Positions 1 through 10,011 are shown, numbered from the stretch's first letter. The stretch: 64,000 nucleotides of DNA from Salegentibacter maritimus (GCF_016236915.1 NZ_JAEHOK010000012.1:1-64000), one strand, 5' to 3'. The notes: generated by a model not told the origin, from the letters alone. Numbers and translations are program-made.

Positions 1-1
1 T

Positions 2-20
2 AGAGGTCAGTATTTAAATA
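2..20 (+). repeat. IS1595 left terminal inverted repeat
   Basis: The repeat starts AGAGGTCAGT and matches the reverse complement of 940-958 at about 16 of 19 positions, with the outer 11 bases identical. Confidence 0.8.
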
Positions 21-52
21 CATATCTTTATTACCAGTAAATATATAAAAAT

Positions 53-946
53 ATGGATATTTTTAAGGGTCAAAACCTTCTGGAGTTCTCTGATCGGTTC
101 AAAACCGATGAGGATTGCAAGAAATACCTTGCTTCAATCAAGTCCAAAACCGGCTTTAAATGTACAAGATGTAATCACACTGCTTGCCAAGTACGGAAGG
201 ATTTTGCCAGGCAGTGCAATATTTGCCACCATATTGAATCCGCTACCGCAAACACCCTTTTTCACAAGGTTAAATTTGGTGTTCGCAAAGCATTTTTTAT
301 TTGTTTTGAGATGGCCACGACAACCAAAAGTTTATCAGCAAGTTATATGGCCGTGCGCTATGGGGTTACTGAAAAAACGGCGAGATTATTTATGTTGAAA
401 GTTAGAGAAGCTATGGCTTCGAGTGGGAATGACCCTATGGATGGCGATGTTCACGTGGATGAATTTGTTATGGGCGGCAGGGACGAGGGGAAAATAGGAA
501 GAAGTTATGATGGTAAGAAAAAGAAAGCAATCACGGCAGTGCAGTTGACCGAAGATGGAAAGGTAAAGCGGATGTATACCATGAAAATTGAAGATTTTTC
601 AGCCCAGTCCCTTCAGTACATCTTTATCAACCATATAAGCCGCAAAGCTAAGGTAACCACTGATAAATGGCGTGGTTATAGGCCAATTTCCAAAGCATAT
701 GACATTACACAAATAGAAAGCAATAAGGGATTGAACTTTAAGGCAATTCACACCATGATACACCAAGTGAAATCTTGGATTAGAACCACTTATTCCTGGG
801 TAAGCGATAAAAACCTGAACAGGTATTTTAACGAATTCTGTTTCAGGATCAACCGATCTCAGAGCAAAGCTACTATATTCAATAAGCTGATTACAAAAAT
901 GGTTCAGGGCAATGTCATATATCAATCCCAAATTATAAGTAACTAA
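53..946 (+). CDS. IS1595-family (ISXO2-like) transposase
   Basis: This 297-residue DDE-type transposase would cut and paste the surrounding element. An N-terminal zinc ribbon is visible as CxxC pairs at about residues 37-40 and 55-58. The ISXO2-like catalytic core follows, with acidic residues at D136 (VHVDEF), D204 (TTDKWRGY) and E261 (YFNEFCFRIN), and a histidine-containing stretch (IHTMIHQVKSW) before the last glutamate, as is usual for IS1595-type enzymes. Length and motif order are normal and no frameshift is seen. It is the only mobile gene in the window and is unrelated in function to the queG gene it converges on. Confidence 0.9.
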   Translation: MDIFKGQNLLEFSDRFKTDEDCKKYLASIKSKTGFKCTRCNHTACQVRKDFARQCNICHHIESATANTLFHKVKFGVRKAFFICFEMATTTKSLSASYMAVRYGVTEKTARLFMLKVREAMASSGNDPMDGDVHVDEFVMGGRDEGKIGRSYDGKKKKAITAVQLTEDGKVKRMYTMKIEDFSAQSLQYIFINHISRKAKVTTDKWRGYRPISKAYDITQIESNKGLNFKAIHTMIHQVKSWIRTTYSWVSDKNLNRYFNEFCFRINRSQSKATIFNKLITKMVQGNVIYQSQIISN

Positions 947-958
947 CTACTGACCTCT
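940..958 (-). repeat. IS1595 right terminal inverted repeat
   Basis: The repeat ends ACTGACCTCT and is the inverted partner of 2-20. It overlaps the last codons of the transposase gene by a few bases, leaving almost no non-coding DNA at this end. Confidence 0.8.
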
Positions 959-1001
959 GTAAAAGTTTTTAAATACCAGGTTAAATTCCAAAAACTAAGA
1001 A

Positions 1002-1928
1002 TTAGCCTTTTAAGTACTGAATATTTCTCTTTAGACCTTCAAATTTTGTTCGTTTAACAGCTGATTTCCTGAAAATCTCATTAAAGGTTTCTTTGGTTAG
1101 TTCTTCCCAGCCCTTTTTATCTTTTTCCAGCAATTGGGGGTGTGGGTTAAACAAAGGTTCGTTATGAGGTTTTGAGAATCTATTCCAGGGGCAAACATCC
1201 TGGCAAATATCGCAGCCAAACATCCAATCTTCAAACTGGTTTTTATAAGAATTGGGCAATTCGTCTTTAAGCTCTATGGTAAAATAAGAAATACATTTGC
1301 TGCCATCTACCTTATAAGGGGCTACAATAGCATCAGTAGGGCAGGCATCTATACAGGCGGTGCAACTTCCGCAATGATCGGTAACCGGGGTATCGTATTC
1401 CAACTCAATATCTACAATAAGTTCTGCGATAAAATAAAAAGAACCTGTTTGTTTAGAGAGTAAGTTAGAGTGCTTTCCTATCCAGCCCAATCCGCTTTTG
1501 GCCGCCCATACCTTATCCATAACCGGGGCAGAATCTACAAAAGCCCTTCCGTCTACCTCTCCTATTTCATCCCGCATAAACTGTAAAAGTTGCTTAAGCT
1601 TATCTTTAATCACAAAATGATAATCTCTACCGTAAGCATATTTACTTATTTTATAAGAGCCTTCTTTTTGTTTTTCTTCAGGATAATAATTAAGCAGTAA
1701 CGAAATAACACTCTTAGACCCCTCCACAAGTTTGGTGGGATCCAGGCGCTTATCAAAGTTATTCTCCATCCAGCGCATTTCACCATGCCGATTTTCATTA
1801 AGGAATTCTTCTAAGCGCGGTGCTTCTTTTTCTAAAAATTCTGCTTTAGAAATCCCGCAAGATAAAAACCCGAGGCGTTTGGCCTCCTCTTTAATTAAAC
1901 TCGTGTATTTAGAGCTATTTTGAATCAA
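1002..1928 (-). CDS. queG: Epoxyqueuosine reductase
   Basis: QueG reduces epoxyqueuosine to queuosine in tRNA, the last step of queuosine synthesis, using cobalamin and two [4Fe-4S] clusters. The 308-residue protein has the conserved catalytic aspartate near residue 133 (VDSAPV). Its ferredoxin cysteines are at about 186, 189, 192 and 196 ([12 protein letters not shown]), 212, and 239, 242 and 246 (CDICQDVCP). It lacks the extra C-terminal HEAT-like part found in some homologues. It is the last gene of a minus-strand run after ruvB and the P450, with only 2 bp between it and the P450, so it is probably cotranscribed. The IS element lies just downstream. Confidence 0.95.
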   Translation of the reverse strand: MIQNSSKYTSLIKEEAKRLGFLSCGISKAEFLEKEAPRLEEFLNENRHGEMRWMENNFDKRLDPTKLVEGSKSVISLLLNYYPEEKQKEGSYKISKYAYGRDYHFVIKDKLKQLLQFMRDEIGEVDGRAFVDSAPVMDKVWAAKSGLGWIGKHSNLLSKQTGSFYFIAELIVDIELEYDTPVTDHCGSCTACIDACPTDAIVAPYKVDGSKCISYFTIELKDELPNSYKNQFEDWMFGCDICQDVCPWNRFSKPHNEPLFNPHPQLLEKDKKGWEELTKETFNEIFRKSAVKRTKFEGLKRNIQYLKG

Positions 1929-1930
1929 AT

Positions 1931-3262
1931 TTATCGGGATAAAAACTTTAAGAATGCATTTTTAGGCTTAAGTGTAATTAATGGTTGTATTTCAATTTCA
2001 GAAGTTTTGGGCTCAATCTTATAGCGAGAGATAAGTTCTGCAATTGCAATAATCATCTCGAACATAGCAAAATTATTTCCGATACATTTCCGGGGTCCGG
2101 CACCGAAAGGAAAGTATTGGGAGGAATATTTTCTCCCTCCTTCGGCAAATCGTTCCGGTTTAAATTCATCTGGATGTTCCCATAGGTCTGGATGGCGATG
2201 AACCTCGTAAAGGGAGAACAACAAATTTGAACCGGGTTCGAAATATTTTCCTTCGAATTTATCTTCTTCCAGGTTAACACGATCTATAAAATATGCCGGC
2301 GGATATAGTCTCATAGACTCTTCAATCACCTGCTGAATAATCTCGCATTTGCCTACATAGCTCATTAAATCCAGATCCTGTTTCTTTAAGGCAGATATTT
2401 CTTCGTAGATTTTCTCCTGCCATTTAGGATTAAATGCAAGCAATTGGGTGGTAAAGCTTAGGGCATTGGAGGTAGTCTCGTGACCGGCCGTAAAAAGAAT
2501 CAGTATCTCATCGATAAGCTGTTCTTCGTCCATGTAATTACCATCATCATATTTTGCGTCCAACAGCATGTCTAAAAGATCGTCATATCCTTCTTTTGAA
2601 TTCCTTCTTTCCTGAACAATTTTACTTAGAATGCTCCGGGCTTCAGCGGTAAGCTTAAGATAACTATCTATCTTCCCGCTTGCTTTAAACCACCATCCCA
2701 AATAGGGTTGTCGTAGTTCTTTTACAAGCATTTTTTGAGTTTCCTCGGTAATGTATTGAAGCCTATTGATTTCATTCTGATTGGCAGCACTACTAAACAA
2801 AGATTTGACCACAGTTTGAAAAGCAAGGTCATTAAAAACAGGAAAAATATCCAGTTCTTTATTTACTGTTATCTTTTCATATTCCAGTAATATTGCCTGT
2901 TTTATAGAATCAAGCAGATTGGCAAGTTGCTTTTTATGAAAAGCAGGTTGAATTAATTTTCGCTGTTTTTTCCAATGCTCCCCTTCTGAGGTAAGCAATC
3001 CTTTCCCAACATATTTAACCAGATCCCTAGTTTGGATCTCAGATTTTACGAAATTCTTCTGATTCTTTTGAAGTACATATTCCACCAGTCCGGCATCTCT
3101 GGAAAATATTACCGATTTTCTGAATCCTATGTTCAATCGAAAAGTATCTCCTTTCTCTTTAAAATTATTATGATGAAAAGGCAAAGGATTCTTTAAAATA
3201 TTCGTAGAATGTTTCAGGAATTTCAGAAGAGAAACTTCAGGTATTTTGGCAGAATCTTTCAT
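1931..3262 (-). CDS. Cytochrome P450
   Basis: A 443-residue soluble P450 mono-oxygenase. The oxygen-binding I-helix motif [12 protein letters not shown], the K-helix ExxR ([12 protein letters not shown]), the PERF-like motif ([12 protein letters not shown]) and the haem-thiolate loop [17 protein letters not shown], with the ligand cysteine near residue 390, are all present. No membrane anchor or fused reductase is seen. It resembles the catalytic domain of the fatty-acid hydroxylase-like bacterial P450s, but the substrate cannot be read from sequence. It sits 9 bp from ruvB and 2 bp from queG, an arrangement that suggests shared transcription rather than shared function. No ferredoxin or ferredoxin reductase gene is nearby. 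Confidence 0.95.
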   Translation of the reverse strand: MKDSAKIPEVSLLKFLKHSTNILKNPLPFHHNNFKEKGDTFRLNIGFRKSVIFSRDAGLVEYVLQKNQKNFVKSEIQTRDLVKYVGKGLLTSEGEHWKKQRKLIQPAFHKKQLANLLDSIKQAILLEYEKITVNKELDIFPVFNDLAFQTVVKSLFSSAANQNEINRLQYITEETQKMLVKELRQPYLGWWFKASGKIDSYLKLTAEARSILSKIVQERRNSKEGYDDLLDMLLDAKYDDGNYMDEEQLIDEILILFTAGHETTSNALSFTTQLLAFNPKWQEKIYEEISALKKQDLDLMSYVGKCEIIQQVIEESMRLYPPAYFIDRVNLEEDKFEGKYFEPGSNLLFSLYEVHRHPDLWEHPDEFKPERFAEGGRKYSSQYFPFGAGPRKCIGNNFAMFEMIIAIAELISRYKIEPKTSEIEIQPLITLKPKNAFLKFLSR

Positions 3263-3271
3263 AAGTTTTGT

Positions 3272-4294
3272 TTAAAAAAGTCCGCCCTGAATATCTCCTT
3301 TTGTCCTTCCCAAATGTTTATATGCTGCCTGGGTAACTTCCCGTCCTCTTGGAGTTCTATATATAAATCCCTGTTGAATTAGAAAAGGTTCATAAACTTC
3401 TTCAATGGTTTCTGCACTTTCACTAACAGCGGTAGCCAAAGTGGTTAAGCCTACAGGGCCTCCTTTAAATTTATCGATAATAGTTTCCAGGATTTTGTTG
3501 TCCATTTCGTCCAAGCCGTGTGCATCTACATTTAAAGCCTTAAGCCCATATTTTGCAATCTCCATATCTATTTTGCCATTACCTTTAATTTGCGCAAAAT
3601 CCCTAACTCTTCTTAGTAAAGCATTAGCAATTCTAGGAGTACCCCTACTTCTTCCGGCAATTTCTATTGCCGCGTCAAGATTAATAGGCACCCGAAGAAT
3701 TTCTGCACTACGTTGTACAATATCTGAAAGTAACTCGGTTGAATAATATTGTAAGCGACTGGAAATACCAAAACGCGCTCGCATAGGTGCGGTAAGCAAA
3801 CCTGAACGGGTAGTAGCACCAATAAGGGTAAATGGGTTTAAATTAATTTGTACGGTTCTGGCATTAGGCCCGGATTCTATCATAATATCTATTCGGTAAT
3901 CTTCCATTGCCGAATAGAGGTATTCTTCTACCACCGGACTTAACCTATGAATCTCATCTATAAATAAAATATCCCTATCCTCTAGATTGGTAAGCAAACC
4001 GGCCAGATCTCCGGGTTTATCCAAAACAGGACCCGAAGTTACTTTTATCCCCACACCAAGTTCACTGGAAAGAATATGAGCTAAGGTGGTTTTACCAAGA
4101 CCGGGTGGCCCATGAAAAAGGGTATGATCTAAAGCTTCTTCTCTCTGATTTGCCGCCTGTACAAATACTTTAAGATTCTCCAAAACCTGATCCTGGCCTG
4201 CAAAATCATCAAAGCTAAGGGGGCGCAAAGCTCTCTCTATATCAAACTCTTCGGGCGTGAAATTCTCTCCGGAAGGATCAAGGTTTTCATTCAT
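3272..4294 (-). CDS. ruvB: Holliday junction branch migration helicase RuvB
   Basis: RuvB is the hexameric AAA+ motor that, with RuvA, drives branch migration of Holliday junctions during recombination and repair. The 340-residue protein has Walker [13 protein letters not shown], Walker [11 protein letters not shown], sensor 1 [18 protein letters not shown], and the winged-helix C-terminus ending in [20 protein letters not shown]. Length is typical. It is the first gene of the ruvB-P450-queG run. A consensus Bacteroidota -7 element lies about 33 bp upstream. ruvA and ruvC are not in this window. Confidence 0.98.
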   Translation of the reverse strand: MNENLDPSGENFTPEEFDIERALRPLSFDDFAGQDQVLENLKVFVQAANQREEALDHTLFHGPPGLGKTTLAHILSSELGVGIKVTSGPVLDKPGDLAGLLTNLEDRDILFIDEIHRLSPVVEEYLYSAMEDYRIDIMIESGPNARTVQINLNPFTLIGATTRSGLLTAPMRARFGISSRLQYYSTELLSDIVQRSAEILRVPINLDAAIEIAGRSRGTPRIANALLRRVRDFAQIKGNGKIDMEIAKYGLKALNVDAHGLDEMDNKILETIIDKFKGGPVGLTTLATAVSESAETIEEVYEPFLIQQGFIYRTPRGREVTQAAYKHLGRTKGDIQGGLF

Positions 4295-4326
4295 AAATCA
4301 TTAAAGTTATATCGCTATTTATTCAG

Positions 4327-4334
4327 CAAAGATA
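4327..4334 (-). promoter_or_regulatory. Promoter -7 element for ruvB operon
   Basis: On the minus strand this reads TATCTTTG, an exact match to the Bacteroidota -7 consensus TAnnTTTG. A TTG trinucleotide lies 23 bp upstream, within the usual spacing of the -33 element. Confidence 0.55.
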
Positions 4335-4404
4335 ATTAAAATACCTTGGAGGAGTTTCAATAGAGGTCGTTCTATAAGCAAGGCTTCAAACAGGCCTAAA
4401 AACG

Positions 4405-4434
4405 AAAAACCTCTCGTGAAACGGAGAGGTTTTT
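4405..4434 (-). terminator. Rho-independent terminator of the act-cox operon
   Basis: Perfect 11-bp arms, AAAAACCTCTC and GAGAGGTTTTT, surround an 8-base loop. Read on the minus strand, the hairpin is followed by TTTTTCGTTTTT. It lies 20 bp beyond the coxA stop codon, so it ends the respiratory operon before ruvB. Confidence 0.85.
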
Positions 4435-4453
4435 TATTGATATTCTATTAAGT

Positions 4454-6280
4454 TCAGTGGTTCAATTCTTCCTCATGATCCTGAAGCGGAACCGTTTGAG
4501 GAACAAAATCCTGACCAGGAATCACATAATCTGTACCATCAAGATTCATCTTACTATAGTCATAAGACCAACGATAAACCGAAGGAATTGCACCAGGCCA
4601 GTTTCCGTGAATATGCTCTACCGGAGTAGTCCATTCCAAAGTAGTGGCATTCCACGGGTTTTGTGTAGCCTTCTTACCAAAGAAAATAGAGCTAAAGAAG
4701 TTATATAAAAATACAACCTGTATCCCTGCAGTTATAATTGCGAAAATGGTAATAATAACATTTACATCTGCAAGGTCATCGAAGTATGGAAATGCCGTGT
4801 TTGTATAATAACGTCTTGGTAAACCTGCAAGGCCTATAAAATGCATCGGGAAAAACACACCATAAGCACCTACAGCAGTAATCCAAAAGTGAACATAGCC
4901 CAGATTTTTATTCATCATTCTACCAAACATTTTTGGGAACCAATGATAAACACCCGCTAAAAGTCCATAGATCGCAGATATACCCATTACCAGGTGGAAG
5001 TGAGCAATTACGAAGTAAGTATCGTGAACGTTAATATCTAATGTTGAATCTCCTAAAATGATACCTGTTAAACCACCGGTAATAAATGTTGATACAAAAC
5101 CAATTGAGAACAACATAGCGGGATTCATTTGCAAGTTACCCTTCCAGAGAGTGGTAATCCAGTTAAATGCTTTTACTGCAGAAGGAATAGCAATTAATAG
5201 GGTTGTAAATGTAAATACAGAACCTAAGAACGGGTTCATTCCCGAAACGAACATATGGTGCCCCCATACAATTGTTGAAAGGAATGCAATTGCCAAAATA
5301 GAAGCAACCATGGCACGGTAACCAAAAATTGGTTTACGTGCATTTGTAGCCATAACTTCAGAGACAATACCCATTGCAGGTAAAATTACAATATAAACTT
5401 CGGGGTGACCAAGGAACCAGAATAAATGTTCAAACAAAACTGGCGAACCTCCCTGGTGACTCAATACTTCACCCTGAATATAAATATCACTAAGAAAGAA
5501 AGAAGTACCAAAACTTCTATCCATAATAAGTAAAAGTGCTGCAGAAAGTAAAACCGGGAATGAAACTACTCCAATAATAGCAGTAATAAAAAACGCCCAA
5601 ATAGTAAGCGGCAGCCTCATCATAGACATCCCTTTGGTTCTAAGATTCAATACAGTAACAATATAGTTAAGCGAACCTAAAAGCGATGAAGCAATAAAAA
5701 TAGCCATTGAAATCAACCAAAGGGTCATACCCATTCCGGAACCTCCAATAGCCTGTGGCAAGGCACTTAGTGGCGGATATATTGTCCAACCGGCAGAAGC
5801 AGGACCAGACTCTATAAACAATGAGCTAATCATAATTACACAAGAAATAAAGAACAACCAATAAGAAAGCATGTTCATAAATCCTGAAGCCATATCCCTT
5901 GCACCAATTTGAAGCGGAATAAGCAAGTTACTAAAGGTACCACTCAAACCAGCAGTTAACACGAAGAAAACCATAATGGTTCCGTGTATAGTAACCAATG
6001 CAAGGTAAATTGAAGGAGTCATAACCCCTTCAGGAGCCCATTTATCTCCTAAAAGCCACTCAAAAATCATAAACGACTGCTCTGGCCAGGCTATTTGCAA
6101 ACGGAAAAGTACGGACATCATAATCCCTACAATACCCATTAAAATACCTGTTATAAGATATTGCTTGGCAATCATCTTATGGTCTGTACTAAATATGTAT
6201 TTAGTAATAAAAGTTTCTTTATGATGATGTCCGTGATCTTCGTGGTGATCGTGAGCCGGTGCTGTTGCTATTGCTGACAT
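4454..6280 (-). CDS. coxA: Cytochrome c oxidase subunit I (caa3-type)
   Basis: Catalytic subunit of the haem-copper terminal oxidase, a 608-residue inner-membrane protein with about twelve helices. Diagnostic ligands are visible: the low-spin haem histidine region HGTIMVFF, the cross-linked His-Tyr motif GHPEVYIVILPA, the CuB histidine pair WGHHMFVSG, and HDTYFVIAHFHLVMG with the haem a3 and low-spin haem ligands. The histidine-rich N-terminus (HDHHEDHGHHH) is a local peculiarity. It is the last gene of the act-cox operon, 27 bp after coxB, and would receive electrons from alternative complex III through subunit II. Confidence 0.98.
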   Translation of the reverse strand: MSAIATAPAHDHHEDHGHHHKETFITKYIFSTDHKMIAKQYLITGILMGIVGIMMSVLFRLQIAWPEQSFMIFEWLLGDKWAPEGVMTPSIYLALVTIHGTIMVFFVLTAGLSGTFSNLLIPLQIGARDMASGFMNMLSYWLFFISCVIMISSLFIESGPASAGWTIYPPLSALPQAIGGSGMGMTLWLISMAIFIASSLLGSLNYIVTVLNLRTKGMSMMRLPLTIWAFFITAIIGVVSFPVLLSAALLLIMDRSFGTSFFLSDIYIQGEVLSHQGGSPVLFEHLFWFLGHPEVYIVILPAMGIVSEVMATNARKPIFGYRAMVASILAIAFLSTIVWGHHMFVSGMNPFLGSVFTFTTLLIAIPSAVKAFNWITTLWKGNLQMNPAMLFSIGFVSTFITGGLTGIILGDSTLDINVHDTYFVIAHFHLVMGISAIYGLLAGVYHWFPKMFGRMMNKNLGYVHFWITAVGAYGVFFPMHFIGLAGLPRRYYTNTAFPYFDDLADVNVIITIFAIITAGIQVVFLYNFFSSIFFGKKATQNPWNATTLEWTTPVEHIHGNWPGAIPSVYRWSYDYSKMNLDGTDYVIPGQDFVPQTVPLQDHEEELNH

Positions 6281-6307
6281 ATCTAAATTATATTCTTTTT
6301 AGTTCTG

Positions 6308-7375
6308 TTATTCTTGTGATTCCATAACGGTAGCAAACTCATCCTGTTCGCTTAACCATTGGTTATATTCTTCTTCGCTTTCTACTACAATCTTCATTTG
6401 CATATTATAGTGTGCGTCCCCGCAAATCTTATTACAAAGCAAGAAGTAATCGAATTCATATGAGTCTAATGGTGCTTCGCCTTCAGCCATTAAAGCTTCG
6501 CTATTCTCTTTTCTTATCTCATTAATGGTTTTAACCTTATCTACCATATACTCTGAGTTTCTCATTTCTTCGGTAGTAATATCCGGGGTAAAGGCAAATT
6601 GTGTCACCATTCCGGGAACAACGTTCATTTGCGCCCTAAAATGTGGGAAGTAAGCAGAGTGCAATACATCTTGCGACCTAAATTTAAAAAGAACCTTCTT
6701 TCCTACAGGAAGGTGAAGCTCTGTAGTTATCTTATCATCATCTGCATAGCTATCGTTCACATTAAGACCAACCGTATTTATACCTTCGATAAAGCGAACA
6801 TTGGCCTCTCCAAGCGTATTGTCTTCACCTGCATATCTAGCCTGCCAGCTAAATTGCTTTGCATATATTTCAATTACAATAGGGTCTTCATCTTCCCCAA
6901 TATTCATAATATCACTCCAGGTAAACAGACCATAAATAATTAAACCTGCAAGGGTAATTACCGGAATAATGGTCCAAATAAATTCCAGTTTGTCGTTATC
7001 GGCAAAGAACAGTGCTCGATTGCCCTTTTTTCCTTGATATTTATAAGCGAACCAATGCAGTAATGCCTGTGTAATTACCTGCACTACCATAATGAGCCCA
7101 ATAGATATAAACATTAAAGTATCTACCTCATTACCATGTTCAGAGGCCGATTCGGGAAGATATAATTTACTCCAGTGCCAAAAACTATATGCCATCCCAA
7201 TATAAAGGAATATCATAAACCAAAGCATAAGCTTTGCTTGCTGCCTATTATCATTATCATTAGCTATCGCCGAACTTTCGGCACCAGGGCCTTTGGAAAG
7301 CTCAAAAATCTTAGACATTTGCCAACCGGTAACGGCCAATAGGGCTAGTACAATTATTACTAAAAATACGGTCAT
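6308..7375 (-). CDS. coxB: Cytochrome c oxidase subunit II
   Basis: Subunit II carries the CuA centre that accepts electrons for the oxidase. The 355-residue protein has an N-terminal membrane segment, two further hydrophobic helices (MLWFMIFLYIGMAYSFW and FIWTIIPVITLAGLIIYGLF), and a periplasmic cupredoxin domain. CuA ligands are present: the first His in VLHSAYFPHF and the Cys-x3-Cys-x3-His-x2-Met pattern in CNKICGDAHYNM. There is no CxxCH motif, so cytochrome c is not fused to it as in classical caa3 enzymes. It lies 30 bp after actF and 27 bp before coxA. Confidence 0.97.
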   Translation of the reverse strand: MTVFLVIIVLALLAVTGWQMSKIFELSKGPGAESSAIANDNDNRQQAKLMLWFMIFLYIGMAYSFWHWSKLYLPESASEHGNEVDTLMFISIGLIMVVQVITQALLHWFAYKYQGKKGNRALFFADNDKLEFIWTIIPVITLAGLIIYGLFTWSDIMNIGEDEDPIVIEIYAKQFSWQARYAGEDNTLGEANVRFIEGINTVGLNVNDSYADDDKITTELHLPVGKKVLFKFRSQDVLHSAYFPHFRAQMNVVPGMVTQFAFTPDITTEEMRNSEYMVDKVKTINEIRKENSEALMAEGEAPLDSYEFDYFLLCNKICGDAHYNMQMKIVVESEEEYNQWLSEQDEFATVMESQE

Positions 7376-7405
7376 TTTATAATTTCTTCTTTAAACAATC
7401 TTTTA

Positions 7406-8746
7406 TTAATAATGGAAATGTTCACTTTCCTTAATATATGGGTTACGTTTAGCCAGCAATGGAGCTTTGGTAAGCGCATTAAAGATTACAAAAGTAAACA
7501 ATCCTCCAAAGAAAAACACTGCACTAATTTCAGGCAAACCTATAAACCAGGATTCTCCTACCGTTGCCGGCATTACCATTGTAAAAACATCTAAATAATG
7601 TCCAACAAGTATAATAATACCCGTCATTACAACAAACCAGTTCATTCTCTTGAAATCGCTGTTCATTAATACTAATAGTGGGAAAAGAAAGTTTAAAGCT
7701 ACCATACCAAAAAAAGGCAAGCTATAGTTCTCAATTCTACTAATAAAGTACACTACTTCTTCAGGAATATTAGAGTACCAGATAAGCATAAATTGTGAAA
7801 ACCAAAGGTAAGTCCAGAAAATACTTATTCCGAACATAAATTTAGCTAAATCGTGAATATGACTATTATTCACAAAAGGCAGATAGCCTCTAGACTTAAG
7901 GTAAATACTAACCAAAGCAATAACAGTAATTCCAGAAACAAACATACTTGAGAATACATACCATCCAAATAAAGTACTAAACCAGTGCGGATCTAAACTC
8001 ATAATCCAGTCCCAGCTCATCATAGATTCAGAAACAAGGAAGAAAACAAGAAATCCTGCAGAAAGTTTGAAGTTCTTTTTGAAGTAAGCATTATCTGTAG
8101 CTTCATCAAGCTTTCGTGAATTTTTAACAAGAAAATGTCTAAACAAAAACCAACCTCCAAGGAATATAGCAGCTCTTATAAGAAAGAAAGGTACATTTAA
8201 GTAAGCCGTTTTGTTCTGAATAATTTCGTCGTGTGCCACTACTTCCGGATCCATCCAAACGAATAAATGGTTTAAGTGGAAACCTGAAAGTGCCAAAAGA
8301 ACAAACATAATAATACCACCAGGAACAATATAAGCTGAGATAGCTTCCATTACCCTAAACAATACCGGAGACCAACCTGCTTGTGAAGCATACTGCAAGG
8401 CATAAAATGCCAGGGCTCCCAATGAGATCATAAAGAAAAAGAAAGCAGCTACATAAACAGCGGCCCAGGGTTTATTTTGCAATTGATGCAACTTATGCTC
8501 CAAATGTTCTGCATCGTGTGAATCGGCAGCGTGCGCATCATTTACCACCCCTTGCTCGGCATCAGCAAAATTTGCTTCAGCTTCTTCATGGTGAGATGTT
8601 TCACCGTGATGCCCTTCAGCGGCTATTATTTCCTTAACATCATCCAAATTTGATGGCGCCTGTAGAAACCCAATTACAAGTCCAATAGCACCAACAATCA
8701 TAAAAATAATTGCTGTTAATTTTAATTTACTGGATAGCGTATACAT
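7406..8746 (-). CDS. actF: Alternative complex III membrane subunit ActF (quinol:cytochrome c oxidoreductase)
   Basis: A 446-residue polytopic membrane protein of the NrfD/ActF-like family, with about ten hydrophobic helices. One N-terminal helix is followed by a histidine- and acid-rich loop (roughly residues 38-90), then the helical bundle. In alternative complex III, ActF pairs with ActC to hold the quinol-binding membrane domain. It has no haem or iron-sulphur motif, as expected. Position between actE and coxB matches the Bacteroidota act-cox gene order. The long histidine-rich insert is variable among homologues and has no assigned role. Confidence 0.92.
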   Translation of the reverse strand: MYTLSSKLKLTAIIFMIVGAIGLVIGFLQAPSNLDDVKEIIAAEGHHGETSHHEEAEANFADAEQGVVNDAHAADSHDAEHLEHKLHQLQNKPWAAVYVAAFFFFMISLGALAFYALQYASQAGWSPVLFRVMEAISAYIVPGGIIMFVLLALSGFHLNHLFVWMDPEVVAHDEIIQNKTAYLNVPFFLIRAAIFLGGWFLFRHFLVKNSRKLDEATDNAYFKKNFKLSAGFLVFFLVSESMMSWDWIMSLDPHWFSTLFGWYVFSSMFVSGITVIALVSIYLKSRGYLPFVNNSHIHDLAKFMFGISIFWTYLWFSQFMLIWYSNIPEEVVYFISRIENYSLPFFGMVALNFLFPLLVLMNSDFKRMNWFVVMTGIIILVGHYLDVFTMVMPATVGESWFIGLPEISAVFFFGGLFTFVIFNALTKAPLLAKRNPYIKESEHFHY

Positions 8747-8771
8747 ATTTATAGATCTAAATGCTTTGTTC

Positions 8772-9473
8772 TTAATTATTGTTTTCTTCCTCTACGGTTA
8801 GCGCAGCTCCTTCGCCCTGAGCTTCCTGTGCATTTTGCTGTGCTCTATCTACCTCTACCGGATTTGCTTCAGCAACCGAGGCTTCTTTTACTTCTTCAAA
8901 CGGGATTTCCTCGCCACCTTCCAGCTCATTTTTTAAGTTCATTACATAATGGGTAATTTTCCAACGTTCCTCTTCACTGGTTTGTACAGCATAAGAACCC
9001 ATAGAGTTTAACCCGTAGTAAATTACATGATAAACACTTCCTTCTGTAATGGCACGTCCTACATCATCATACGAAGGAACCCCCAGAATTTTTTCACGTT
9101 CTGTTAAAATTCCTTTACCGTCACCATTATCCCCGTGGCATACGGCACAATAAATAGTGTATAACGCCTTCCCTTCGTTAAGGTTATCTTCAGTATATGG
9201 TAGAGGATTATTTAAGTTGGCTTTAGCATTAGCCAGTCCTTCTGGCGAATCCTCATAATCATAAGGCATCCATCCCCTTGGAATAGTTCCCTCTACCGGA
9301 AGTTTGGCTTCCTGGCCATTTTCAAAAATATCATACTCCCCATAAGTCTCGTATCCTACCGGCTTGTACATATCTGGCATGTATTGATAATTAGGTTTGT
9401 CGCTATCTGCACAAGACATAACAACTCCTCCCACTAAGAACAATACTATCGCTTTATAGAACAAATTTTTCAT
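8772..9473 (-). CDS. actE: Alternative complex III monohaem cytochrome c lipoprotein ActE
   Basis: A 233-residue periplasmic monohaem cytochrome c. The N-terminus is a lipoprotein signal ending VVMSC, so the protein is anchored by lipid. The haem-binding motif is CAVCHGDNGDGKG, with a later methionine (GLNSMGSY) as a likely axial ligand. The last 40 residues are rich in Glu, Ala and Gln and look disordered. ActE would pass electrons out of alternative complex III toward CuA of the oxidase. It lies 5 bp after actD and 25 bp before actF. Confidence 0.95.
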   Translation of the reverse strand: MKNLFYKAIVLFLVGGVVMSCADSDKPNYQYMPDMYKPVGYETYGEYDIFENGQEAKLPVEGTIPRGWMPYDYEDSPEGLANAKANLNNPLPYTEDNLNEGKALYTIYCAVCHGDNGDGKGILTEREKILGVPSYDDVGRAITEGSVYHVIYYGLNSMGSYAVQTSEEERWKITHYVMNLKNELEGGEEIPFEEVKEASVAEANPVEVDRAQQNAQEAQGEGAALTVEEENNN

Positions 9474-9478
9474 TCTGT

Positions 9479-10006
9479 CTATTTATTATCTATTAATTTA
9501 ATTTCTGCAGCCCCGGTATCATAAAGAAATTTAGTTAATTCCTCTACATTGTTATTTGCAACATCAACTTCCATTAGGAACATATCATCAGTTGTTCTAA
9601 CGTCTGGGTTCTCTGCCTTTTTAAATGGCCAAAGTTTACTTCTCATATAAAAAGTAATCACCATAAGGTGTGCTGCAAAAAACACAGTAAGCTCAAACAT
9701 AATCGGCACGAAGGCAGGTAAATTTTCTAAAAAACTAAAACTAGGTTTTCCTCCAATATCCTGAGGCCAATCCTCTATCATGATAAAATTCATCATAGCA
9801 ATCGATACCGCAAAACCTACAAGCCCGTAAAGGAAAGAGGTAATTGCCAATCGTGTAGGTGCCAACCCCATGGCTTTATCCAAACCGTGAACCGGCATTG
9901 GGGTGTAAATTTCACCAATATGATAACGAGCTTCTCTCACCTGCTTCACACCTTGTAAAAGCAAGTCATCATCATTATAAATAGCGTGTATAACTTTTGA
10001 TGCCAT
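9479..10006 (-). CDS. actD: Alternative complex III subunit ActD (DUF3341)
   Basis: A 175-residue DUF3341 protein with a soluble N-terminal part, two central hydrophobic helices (about residues 55-75 and 95-120), and a cytoplasmic C-terminal domain. ActD is a small structural membrane subunit of alternative complex III and carries no cofactor motif. Gaps of 5 bp on each side to actC and actE imply tight cotranscription. The conserved start region (IYNDDDLLLQGVKQVREA) supports the chosen start. Confidence 0.93.
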   Translation of the reverse strand: MASKVIHAIYNDDDLLLQGVKQVREARYHIGEIYTPMPVHGLDKAMGLAPTRLAITSFLYGLVGFAVSIAMMNFIMIEDWPQDIGGKPSFSFLENLPAFVPIMFELTVFFAAHLMVITFYMRSKLWPFKKAENPDVRTTDDMFLMEVDVANNNVEELTKFLYDTGAAEIKLIDNK

Positions 10007-10011
10007 CTTAA

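Larger units (their letters stand above)
2..958 (+). mobile_element. IS1595-family insertion sequence (complete)
   Basis: One transposase gene is flanked by imperfect terminal inverted repeats of about 19 bp that share their outer 11 bases (AGAGGTCAGTA). The element is about 957 bp, a normal size for a one-gene IS1595 element. Family members duplicate 8 bp of target. The right flank begins GTAAAAGT, and the single base left of the element (T) is compatible with that octamer, but the rest of the left flank lies outside the window. The transposase frame is intact, so the copy may be active. Confidence 0.85.
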
